Assembly: GCA_050943615.1 (NCBI GenBank)
Contig: JBMNPN010000061.1
Location: 1 to 15,276, forward strand
Length of the DNA stretch: 15,276 nt
Reading direction: 5' to 3'
From: CACZQA01 sp050943615
GTDB taxonomy: Bacteria > Actinomycetota > Coriobacteriia > Coriobacteriales > QAMH01
Shown: positions 1 through 5,964 of the stretch, one piece after another
How the letters are laid out: every line of letters starts with the position of its first letter
Numbering within the stretch: the stretch's first letter is position 1
Made by a program: the position numbers and the translations under genes
The notes under the pieces: generated by a model
Database searches by the model: none
What the model saw: only the letters and a program-made list of their open reading frames with translations
What the model was told of the DNA's origin: nothing

Positions 1-42
1 GAGGGGACTAGCCCTAAAGGTAAGGAACGAAAACCGGTTTGC

Positions 43-211
43 GGTCGTGCGGGGCGTCCCGACAGGATCCGACGTCGCACCCGATTGGGAGGTTTTCTCT
101 CGCCGCTGCGGAACTCGCGCACTTCGGGCGCTCAAACAGTCCTCGCAAGGACGCGGGAGAAAACCTCCCAATCTGCTCCGTGTGTATCCTGTCGGGACGC
201 CCCGCACGACC
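43..211. repeat. Long nested inverted repeat (intergenic hairpin)
   Basis: Positions 44-68 are perfectly complementary to 186-210 (25 bp; G43-C211 extends it to 26). Inside, 83-99 is perfectly complementary to 157-173 (17 bp), extended to 83-103/153-173 through one G-T pair. Near the apex, GTCCT (139-143) and AGGAC (148-152) form a third stem. The stretches between the stems (69-82 and 174-185) do not pair well, so the folded form would be a long hairpin with internal loops. It sits just upstream of the Crp/Fnr gene. No convincing coding frame explains such symmetry. It could be a palindromic mobile repeat, a structured RNA or a recombination site; the sequence does not decide. Confidence 0.85.
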
Positions 212-244
212 CCCCCCAGCGTTTGTGAGTAGAAAAGAGACCTC

Positions 245-922
245 ATGGCACGACAGAAAGAAGAACCCGACTTCGAGCAGCTGACGGTATTTCCGCTCTT
301 CAGGGGCATCTCCGCCTTGGAGCTTTCTGCCATGTTCGGGTGCCTGGACACTAGGCGCAAGTCCTACGAGAAGGGCGATTTCATCTTCAGGCGCGGGGAT
401 GCCACCGATGTGCTCGGGCTCGTGCTCGGGGGCCGCGTGCGCATCGAGCGCGTGGACGTCTGGGGCAATACGAGCGTCATGGGACAGGCCGGTCCCGGTG
501 CGGTCTTTGCGGAGGTCTTTGCCGTGCTGCCCGATGAGCCTATGCGCGTGGACGTCATCGCCGAGGTCCCCTGCGAGCTTCTCTTCCTCAACGTGAAGCG
601 CGCGCTCAGCCCATGCGCCAAGGCCTGCCCCCAGCATGCTCGCCTTGCCGGGAACCTCGTTCGGACCATGGCGAGAAAGAACCTTGGTCTCTCTGAGAAG
701 ATCGCCTGCCAGGCTCCTCGCACGATCCGCGGCAAGCTGCTGGTCTATCTTTCCACGCAAGCGCAGGCTGCCGGTACCAGGGAGTTCGACATACCGTTTG
801 ACCGTCAGCAGCTTGCCGACTACCTCGGCGTCGACCGCTCGGCGCTTTCCGCCGAGCTGGGGCGGATGCGCGACGACGGCCTGCTCGAGACGCATCGTTC
901 GCATTTCGTGTTCTTGGGGTAG
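245..922 (+). CDS. Crp/Fnr-family transcriptional regulator
   Basis: The 225-residue product has the usual Crp/Fnr layout and length. A cyclic-nucleotide-binding-type beta-barrel covers about residues 15-115, with the segment YEKGDFIFRRGD at 41-52. A dimerisation helix follows at about 130-155, then a C-terminal winged helix-turn-helix at about 186-214 (FDRQQLADYLGVDRSALSAE). It should bind DNA as a dimer and respond to a ligand or redox signal. Cysteines lie at 33, 110, 124, 128 and 155, but there is no N-terminal Fnr-type cysteine cluster, so an iron-sulfur sensor is not indicated. The start is the ATG at 245, the first Met of the domain; the upstream AAGAGA is only a weak ribosome binding site. 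The ligand and targets are unknown. nrdD/nrdG downstream are possible targets, but NrdR-box-like sites there point mainly to NrdR. Confidence 0.9.
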   Translation: MARQKEEPDFEQLTVFPLFRGISALELSAMFGCLDTRRKSYEKGDFIFRRGDATDVLGLVLGGRVRIERVDVWGNTSVMGQAGPGAVFAEVFAVLPDEPMRVDVIAEVPCELLFLNVKRALSPCAKACPQHARLAGNLVRTMARKNLGLSEKIACQAPRTIRGKLLVYLSTQAQAAGTREFDIPFDRQQLADYLGVDRSALSAELGRMRDDGLLETHRSHFVFLG

Positions 923-939
923 GGGGCGCTTCGCCTCCT
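921..939 (+). other. Short GC-rich hairpin at the end of the Crp/Fnr gene
   Basis: Bases 921-928 pair with 932-939 (one G-T pair) around a CTT loop, starting inside the TAG stop codon. No T-run follows, so it is at best a weak or factor-dependent terminator. Confidence 0.3.
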
Positions 940-1058
940 GGAAGCGGATGAAAGGCGTGGGTACGTCCCCCGTATTGCCGTCGTTTTTGCCGTTCACCAA
1001 ATATTACAAATGTATATTAATGGAGCATTTTTTCACAGTGGAGCTTCTAGCTGCGGTA

Positions 1059-1106
1059 ATACAATAAGTTGTGGTTCCAGAAAAAGATTTCCACAAAATA
1101 TTGTGG
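1059..1106. promoter_or_regulatory. Upstream pair of NrdR-box-like operators for nrdD
   Basis: The known NrdR box is close to ACACWATATATWGTGT. ATACAATAAGTTGTGG (1059-1074) matches 12 of 16 positions and CCACAAAATATTGTGG (1091-1106) matches 13 of 16. The two starts are 32 bases apart, about three helical turns, which is the spacing typical of paired NrdR boxes. They precede nrdD, a standard NrdR target. The AT-rich stretch just upstream (1001-1021, with TATATT at 1013-1018) may contain a -10 element, but I see no good -35. NrdR itself is not encoded in this window. Confidence 0.6.
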
Positions 1107-1144
1107 ACAACCTCGGGCAAATTCGGGGTCCTCTTGCGCTATAT

Positions 1145-1186
1145 TTTCCTAGCCGAAACACAAGAGACTGTGTTTCGGCTAGGAAA
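1145..1186. repeat. 18-bp perfect inverted repeat in the nrdD leader
   Basis: Positions 1145-1162 are perfectly complementary to 1169-1186, leaving a six-base loop AGAGAC (1163-1168). No T-run follows the right arm, so an intrinsic terminator is unlikely. The loop and the tops of both arms together form an NrdR-box-like 16-mer (1158-1173), so the symmetry may serve protein binding as well as RNA folding. Confidence 0.8.
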
Positions 1187-1206
1187 CTGACCACTATATA
1201 TTGTGT
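1158..1206. promoter_or_regulatory. Downstream pair of NrdR-box-like operators for nrdD
   Basis: CCACTATATATTGTGT (1191-1206) matches the NrdR consensus at 15 of 16 positions, the best site in the window. ACACAAGAGACTGTGT (1158-1173) matches 13 of 16 and lies 33 bases upstream, again about three helical turns. The strong box contains TATATT (1197-1202), which could serve as a -10 element about 60 bases before the nrdD start, so NrdR bound here could block RNA polymerase. The promoter itself is only inferred. Confidence 0.7.
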
Positions 1207-1263
1207 TTGTGATAAAGGCTCTACGAACAAGCCACGAACAAAGCACGGAAAGGCAGCTCGAAT

Positions 1264-3486
1264 ATGAAGATCATCAAGAGAAACGGCTCTGAGGTCCCCT
1301 TTGATCTTGAGAAGATCGTCAACGCGATCAAGGCCGCCAACGAGGAGGTCCCCGAATCCGAGCGTCTGACCGAGCGCCAGGTCCAGTATGCTGCCCTCAA
1401 TGTCCGCGACGAATGCGCAGAGGCTGGTCACACCGTCTCCGTCGAGGAAGTCCAGGATATGGTCGAGGACCAGATCATGGCGCTCGACTGCTTCGAGGTC
1501 GCCCGCAAGTACATCATCTACCGCTACCTGCAGAACCTCAAGCGCCAGAGCAACACGACCGATGACAAGATCCTCGCGCTCATCGAGTGCAACAACGAGG
1601 AAGTCAAGCAGGAGAACTCCAACAAGAACCCGACCGTCAACTCCGTGCAGCGCGACTACATGGCAGGCGAGGTCTCCAAGGACCTCACGATGCGCATGCT
1701 GCTGCCCAAGGACGTCGTCGACGCCCACAACGAGGGCATCATCCACTTCCACGACGCCGACTACTATGCGCAGCACATGCACAACTGCGACCTCGTGAAC
1801 CTCGAGGACATGCTGCAGAACGGCACGGTCATCTCCGGCACGCTCATCGAGAAGCCGCATAGCTTCTCCACGGCCTGCAACATCGCCACGCAGATCATCG
1901 CGCAGGTCGCCTCGAGCCAGTACGGCGGGCAGTCCATCAGCCTGACGCACTTGGCGCCCTTCGTCGACGTGAGCCGCAAGAAAATCCGTCGCGAGGTCTA
2001 TGCCGAGGCCGAGACACTCGGCACGACGCCCGACCCCGAGCGCATCGACGAGGTCGTCGAGCGCCGGCTCAAAGATGAGATCCGCCGCGGCGTCCAGACC
2101 ATCCAGTACCAGGTCGTCACCCTCATGACCACCAACGGTCAGGCGCCGTTCGTGACCGTGTTCATGTACCTCAACGAGGCGCGCTCCGAAGAGGAGAAGC
2201 ACGACCTGGCCATGATCATCGAGGAGATGCTGCGCCAGCGCTACCAGGGCGTGAAGAACGAGGCGGGCGTGTGGATCACCCCGGCGTTCCCCAAGCTCAT
2301 CTACGTGCTGGAAGAGGACAACGTCTACGAGGGCTCCCCGTACTTCTACCTCACCGAGATGGCGGCGAAGTGCACCGCCAAGCGCATGGTGCCCGACTAC
2401 ATCTCCGAAAAGAAGATGCGCGAGCTGAAGCTGTCCAAGGGCGAGGAGTCCGGCGAGGGCGATGTCTACACGTGCATGGGCTGCCGCAGCTTCCTGACCC
2501 CGGACCGTTCCGGCAACGGCTATGACAACGTCGCCAACGCCGGCAACTACGAGCCCGGCAAGCCCAAGTACTATGGTCGCTTCAACCAGGGCGTCGTCAC
2601 CATCAACCTGCCCGACGTCGCGCTTTCGGCCGATGGCGACATGGACCGCTTCTGGGAGATCTTCGACGAGCGCCTTGAGCTGTGCCACCGCGCGCTGCGC
2701 TGCCGTCACGACCGCCTCAAGGGCACGCTCTCCGATGCGGCGCCCATCCTGTGGCAGTACGGTGCGCTCGCGCGTCTCAAGAAGGGCGAGACGATCGACA
2801 AGCTGCTCTACGGCGGCTACTCCACGCTGTCGCTGGGCTATGCGGGCCTCTACGAGTGCGTCAAGTGCATGACCGGCAAGTCGCACACCGACGAGTCTGC
2901 CAAGCCGTTCGCCCTGCAGGTGATGCAGCACATGAACGACAAGTGCGCCGAGTGGAAGGCGGCCGAGAACATCGACTACTCCCTCTACGGCACACCGCTC
3001 GAGTCCACCACCTACAAGTTCGCCAAGTGCCTGCAGCGCCGCTTCGGCGTCATCAAGGGCATCACGGACAAGGGCTATATCACCAACAGCTACCACGTTC
3101 ACGTGACCGAGGAGATCGACGCCTTCACCAAGCTCAAGTTCGAGTCCGAGTTCCAGCGTCTGAGCCCGGGCGGCGCCATCTCGTACGTCGAGGTGCCCGA
3201 CATGCAGGACAACCTCAAGGCCGTCATCAAGGTGATGCAGTACATCTACGAGAACATCATGTATGCCGAGCTCAACACCAAGAGCGACTACTGCCAGGTC
3301 TGCGGCTACGATGGCGAGATCCAGATCGTCGAGGAGGACGGCAAGCTCGACTGGGAGTGCCCCAACTGCGGCAACCGCGACCACGACAAGCTCAACGTCG
3401 CCCGCCGTACCTGCGGCTACATCGGAACGCAGTTCTGGAACCAGGGACGTACTGAAGAGATTAAGGATCGTGTCCTCCATCTATAG
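1264..3486 (+). CDS. nrdD: Anaerobic (class III) ribonucleoside-triphosphate reductase, large subunit
   Basis: The 740-residue glycyl-radical enzyme reduces ribonucleoside triphosphates to deoxyribonucleotides without oxygen. An ATP-cone regulatory domain covers about residues 1-95 (KRNGSEVPFDLEKI near the start). The catalytic body carries Cys175 in MHNCDLVNLEDML and Cys407 in CMGCRSF, at the places of the family's active-site cysteines. A zinc site is formed by Cys677, Cys680, Cys699 and Cys702. The C-terminal motif RRTCGYIG places the radical on Gly718. Length and motif order are normal, with no sign of damage. The ATG at 1264 is preceded by GGAAAGG (1247-1253). Its activase NrdG lies downstream on the same strand, but after an unusually repeat-rich 380-base gap. 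NrdR-box-like sites upstream suggest control by NrdR. Confidence 0.97.
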   Translation: MKIIKRNGSEVPFDLEKIVNAIKAANEEVPESERLTERQVQYAALNVRDECAEAGHTVSVEEVQDMVEDQIMALDCFEVARKYIIYRYLQNLKRQSNTTDDKILALIECNNEEVKQENSNKNPTVNSVQRDYMAGEVSKDLTMRMLLPKDVVDAHNEGIIHFHDADYYAQHMHNCDLVNLEDMLQNGTVISGTLIEKPHSFSTACNIATQIIAQVASSQYGGQSISLTHLAPFVDVSRKKIRREVYAEAETLGTTPDPERIDEVVERRLKDEIRRGVQTIQYQVVTLMTTNGQAPFVTVFMYLNEARSEEEKHDLAMIIEEMLRQRYQGVKNEAGVWITPAFPKLIYVLEEDNVYEGSPYFYLTEMAAKCTAKRMVPDYISEKKMRELKLSKGEESGEGDVYTCMGCRSFLTPDRSGNGYDNVANAGNYEPGKPKYYGRFNQGVVTINLPDVALSADGDMDRFWEIFDERLELCHRALRCRHDRLKGTLSDAAPILWQYGALARLKKGETIDKLLYGGYSTLSLGYAGLYECVKCMTGKSHTDESAKPFALQVMQHMNDKCAEWKAAENIDYSLYGTPLESTTYKFAKCLQRRFGVIKGITDKGYITNSYHVHVTEEIDAFTKLKFESEFQRLSPGGAISYVEVPDMQDNLKAVIKVMQYIYENIMYAELNTKSDYCQVCGYDGEIQIVEEDGKLDWECPNCGNRDHDKLNVARRTCGYIGTQFWNQGRTEEIKDRVLHL

Positions 3487-3491
3487 GCTGC

Positions 3492-3592
3492 GGGGCGCTG
3501 AGGCACTCCGCCTTGCCCGTTTTGGGAAGGCTCACGTAGCGAAGTACGCTACGCCTTCCCAAAACGGGCAATTCGAAGCACCTCAGCGCCCC
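3492..3592. repeat. Nested perfect inverted repeat after nrdD
   Basis: Three nested perfect stems are visible: 3492-3503 with 3581-3592 (12 bp), 3513-3531 with 3553-3571 (19 bp), and at the apex CGTAGCG (3535-3541) with CGCTACG (3547-3553). The apex stem shares G3553 with the middle stem, so the two compete at that base. It begins six bases after the nrdD stop codon and has no T-run, so it is not a classical terminator, although it could slow polymerase or protect the nrdD mRNA 3' end. Its design (outer arm, gap, inner arm, small apex stem) resembles the repeat at 43-211, and both outer left arms contain TGCGGGGCG or a close form of it. Confidence 0.85.
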
Positions 3593-3780
3593 TCGCGGGC
3601 TTGGATGGGGAAACGGCGCTCCGCTGGTTTCCCTGGTGCCCCTCGCGGGCTTGGATGGGGAAACGGCGCTCCGCTGGTTTCCCTGGTGCCCCTCGCGGGC
3701 TTGGATGGGGAAACGTGGCTCCGCTGGTTTCCCTGGTGCCCCTCGCGGGTCTGGTGGGAAACGGCGCTCCGCTGGTTTCC
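3588..3780. repeat. 50-bp tandem repeat, about 3.9 copies
   Basis: Copies start at 3588, 3638, 3688 and 3738. The first three are exactly 50 bases; the fourth is slightly shortened and diverged. Copies 1 and 2 appear identical, and copy 3 differs by a few bases around 3715-3719. Each unit contains two small inverted repeats: GCCC-CTCGC-GGGC, and GGGAAAC paired with GTTTCCC about 12 bases on. Because 50 is not a multiple of three, each reading frame changes phase at every copy, which argues against coding function. The first copy overlaps the right outer arm of the hairpin at 3492-3592. Copy number may vary between strains. Confidence 0.9.
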
Positions 3781-3816
3781 GTTTACTTGGGTTTATGCGG
3801 ATTTGAATGGGATGTG

Positions 3817-3838
3817 GGACGACTGCTTCGGGTCGTCC
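3817..3838 (+). other. Hairpin in the nrdG leader
   Basis: GGACGAC (3817-3823) pairs with GTCGTCC (3832-3838) around an eight-base loop, ending 12 bases before the GGAG ribosome binding site of nrdG. It could affect nrdG translation; TTTT follows only nine bases later, so it is not a convincing terminator. Confidence 0.45.
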
Positions 3839-3866
3839 TGCTCTGCTTTTGGAGATGTTTCGGTCT

Positions 3867-4418
3867 ATGAATTACGGGAATATCAAGCAGTGTGACATTG
3901 CCGATGGGGAAGGTGTCCGCACCTCGTTGTTCGTCTCCGGGTGCACGCACCATTGCAAGGACTGCTTCCAGCCCGAGACGTGGGACTTCTCCTTTGGAAA
4001 GCCCTTTACCGAAAAGGTCGCCGACTCGATTATCGAGTCGCTGCGCCCGTCCTATGTTGATGGGCTCACCGTCTTGGGCGGCGAGCCGATGGAACCCGAC
4101 AACCAGCGTGCGCTCGTCGGCTTTCTCGAGCGCGTGAAGGCCGAGCTTCCCGAAAAGACCATCTGGTGCTACACGGGCGATGTCTATGAGGACCTCGTCG
4201 ATGAGGAAAGCCCGCGCCACACCGAGGTGACCGAGCGGTTGCTCTCCTGCATCGACATCCTCGTCGACGGCCCCTATATGGAAGACAAGGCCGATATCAC
4301 GCTGCGTTTTCGCGGCTCGGCCAACCAGCGCATCCTCGACCTCGATGCCACGCGTGCGCAAGGCGAGCTCAAGCCTTGGGTCGATGACCCGATCTTTTCC
4401 ACGCACACGATGGACTAG
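3867..4418 (+). CDS. nrdG: Anaerobic ribonucleotide reductase activating protein (radical SAM)
   Basis: The 183-residue product is the activase that uses S-adenosylmethionine and a [4Fe-4S] cluster to create the glycyl radical on NrdD. The cluster ligands are Cys26, Cys30 and Cys33 in GCTHHCKDC, the NrdG form of the CxxxCxxC motif. GGEP at 71-74 is the usual SAM-binding motif. The start was placed at ATG 3867 because GGAG (3851-3854) lies 12 bases upstream and the protein then begins just before the conserved MNYGNIKQCDIADGEGVR region. The in-frame ATG at 3855 abuts that GGAG, and an earlier one at 3807 adds unrelated sequence overlapping a hairpin. It is slightly longer than the E. coli enzyme at its C-terminus. 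It probably shares the nrdD transcript, unless the long repeat-filled gap separates them. It ends 11 bases from the oppositely oriented AAA+ gene. Confidence 0.95.
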   Translation: MNYGNIKQCDIADGEGVRTSLFVSGCTHHCKDCFQPETWDFSFGKPFTEKVADSIIESLRPSYVDGLTVLGGEPMEPDNQRALVGFLERVKAELPEKTIWCYTGDVYEDLVDEESPRHTEVTERLLSCIDILVDGPYMEDKADITLRFRGSANQRILDLDATRAQGELKPWVDDPIFSTHTMD

Positions 4419-4429
4419 GTCCTGTCCCT

Positions 4430-5944
4430 TCAGCGCTTGTTGTGCTCCTCTTCGAGCTCGTCGATCTCCTCGATGAGGTCGTCGCGCGTCTGCTCGACCA
4501 TAAGGTCCTGGTTGTGCGCGTAGTAGGTCTCGGAACCGAACTGCGAGATGAACTGCGAGCTTTCGCTGCGCGCAGTGAGCTCGGTGACGAAGACGAGCAT
4601 CTCGCGGTCGTTTCCAAAGACGGTCTCGATGAAGGAGAACGCGTTGTCGAGGTGCTCTGAGCACACATCGGCAGACGTGTTGAACGCCGCGACTTTCTCC
4701 TGGTATGCGGCCTGCAGGGCGTCGAAGGCCTCCTGTCCGCCCTTTGCCTTCGTGGCAAACTCCAGTTCGTGCAAGATCTCGACAACTCGAAGCTCTGCCC
4801 GCGCATCAGCGGCATTGTGCGAGCGCTTCTGCTTGAGGTTGGCTTGCTCATGGTGCTTGAGGACGGCGGCATCGAAAAGCTCGTTTGCCGAATCCCCGGC
4901 GATCAGCTTGTCCTTCAGGGCGCGCAGGTCGTCGCGGACGCTCATGAGCACGCCGCCCTCGTCGAGCACCTCGCGCATCTCCTTGCAGATGCCGTCGAGT
5001 ATGAGCCCGAGCAGCGCGAGCCGCTCGTCGAACTGCGCCTCTTTGGCTCTCGCGTGGATCTCGGGGGCCTCCTCGCCTCTCAGGATCGACTCGATCTGAT
5101 AGTCGGAGCGGTACTTGCTGAACAGCTCGTAGTAGGCGGCGAAGTGCTCGGCGACCTCGTCGTGCTGGAGGAACTCCGAGATGGTCGGGCGCCCGACCGG
5201 CGCGCCCATCTCCTCGAGGAGTGTGATGTACTCGGAAAGGTCGCTCCAACCGCGGGCGCTCACGAAGCTCTTGCCCTCGGGAGTCGATTCGACGACGTAG
5301 AAGTCCTCGGGGCGCACGTCGAGGTAGGTGAGGATCGCGGGGTGCACGTGCGTGGCGCGTGCGTAGTTCTTCCAGGTATCGTAGTCGGGCTCGACCTGGA
5401 TGGTGCGCAGGCGGTCGAGCGTGACGATGTCGAACTCGTGCACCGAGCGGTTGTACTCGGGCGGGTTGCCCGCGCACACGACGATCCACCCGTCGGGCAC
5501 CTTGTGCTGGCCGAAGGTCTTGAACTGCAGGAACTGCAGCATGGACGGGTACAGCGTCTCGGAGACGCAGTTGATCTCGTCGAGGAAGAGGATGCCGGTG
5601 TCGAGCTCGGTTTCCTCCATGTAATCGTAGATGGCGGCGATGATCTCGCTCATCGTGTACTCCGAGATGTCGAAGTCCTCGCCGTTGCGGTAGCTGCGGT
5701 GCACGATCATCGGCAGGCCGAGCGCGGACTGGCGCGTGTGGTGCGTCATCGAGTAGCTCACAAGCCCGATGCCGAGCTCGGAGGCGATCTGCTCCATGAT
5801 GGCGGTCTTGCCGATGCCCGGGGCGCCGACCATGAAGATGGGGCGCTGCTGGGCGGGACTTATCCGGAAAAAGCCCAGGTCGTCCTTCTTGAGATAGGCG
5901 TTCACGGTCGTCTTGATCTCTTCTTTTGCCTCTGCGATGTTCAT
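4430..5944 (-). CDS. MoxR/AAA_5-type AAA+ ATPase
   Basis: The 504-residue protein has an N-terminal AAA+ module: Walker A GAPGIGKT at 40-47, a conserved HHTRQSALGLP loop at 68-78, Walker B ILFLDE at 118-123, sensor-1 Asn160 in AGNPPEYN and candidate arginine fingers in LDRLR (176-180). The second half, about 290-504, is largely helical and charged, with likely coiled-coil parts and an acidic end (EEIDELEEEHNKR). The start at 5944 follows GAGGGAG at good spacing; an earlier in-frame ATG at 6013 would overlap the upstream gene and has no family support. It is the last gene of the LRR-VWA-AAA+ cluster, 20 bases after the VWA gene. MoxR-type ATPases typically work as ring-shaped remodelling chaperones with a VWA partner, as in RavA-ViaA; that role here is inferred from the pairing. 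Confidence 0.9.
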   Translation of the reverse strand: MNIAEAKEEIKTTVNAYLKKDDLGFFRISPAQQRPIFMVGAPGIGKTAIMEQIASELGIGLVSYSMTHHTRQSALGLPMIVHRSYRNGEDFDISEYTMSEIIAAIYDYMEETELDTGILFLDEINCVSETLYPSMLQFLQFKTFGQHKVPDGWIVVCAGNPPEYNRSVHEFDIVTLDRLRTIQVEPDYDTWKNYARATHVHPAILTYLDVRPEDFYVVESTPEGKSFVSARGWSDLSEYITLLEEMGAPVGRPTISEFLQHDEVAEHFAAYYELFSKYRSDYQIESILRGEEAPEIHARAKEAQFDERLALLGLILDGICKEMREVLDEGGVLMSVRDDLRALKDKLIAGDSANELFDAAVLKHHEQANLKQKRSHNAADARAELRVVEILHELEFATKAKGGQEAFDALQAAYQEKVAAFNTSADVCSEHLDNAFSFIETVFGNDREMLVFVTELTARSESSQFISQFGSETYYAHNQDLMVEQTRDDLIEEIDELEEEHNKR

Positions 5945-5964
5945 CTGGATTCTCCCTCGGTAAC

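Noticed and set aside
14..1000. Minus-strand open frame of 328 codons across the first hairpin and the Crp/Fnr gene
   Set aside because: It is the shadow of a clear Crp/Fnr gene and translates straight through a perfect inverted repeat.
1145..1186. Rho-independent terminator of the Crp/Fnr gene
   Set aside because: No T-run follows either arm, and it lies more than 200 bases after the gene within the nrdD control region.
1033..3480. Very long open frame of 815 codons on the minus strand opposite nrdD
   Set aside because: It mirrors nrdD, which has complete active-site motifs. The antisense translation is low-complexity (rich in Leu, Val, Asp), as expected from strong codon bias in high-GC genes.
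3588..3780. CRISPR array
   Set aside because: The 50-bp units abut directly with no variable spacers, so this is a simple tandem repeat.
3601..3870. Short proteins encoded across the 50-bp repeats
   Set aside because: The unit is not a multiple of three, so each copy is read in a different frame, and there is no ribosome binding site.
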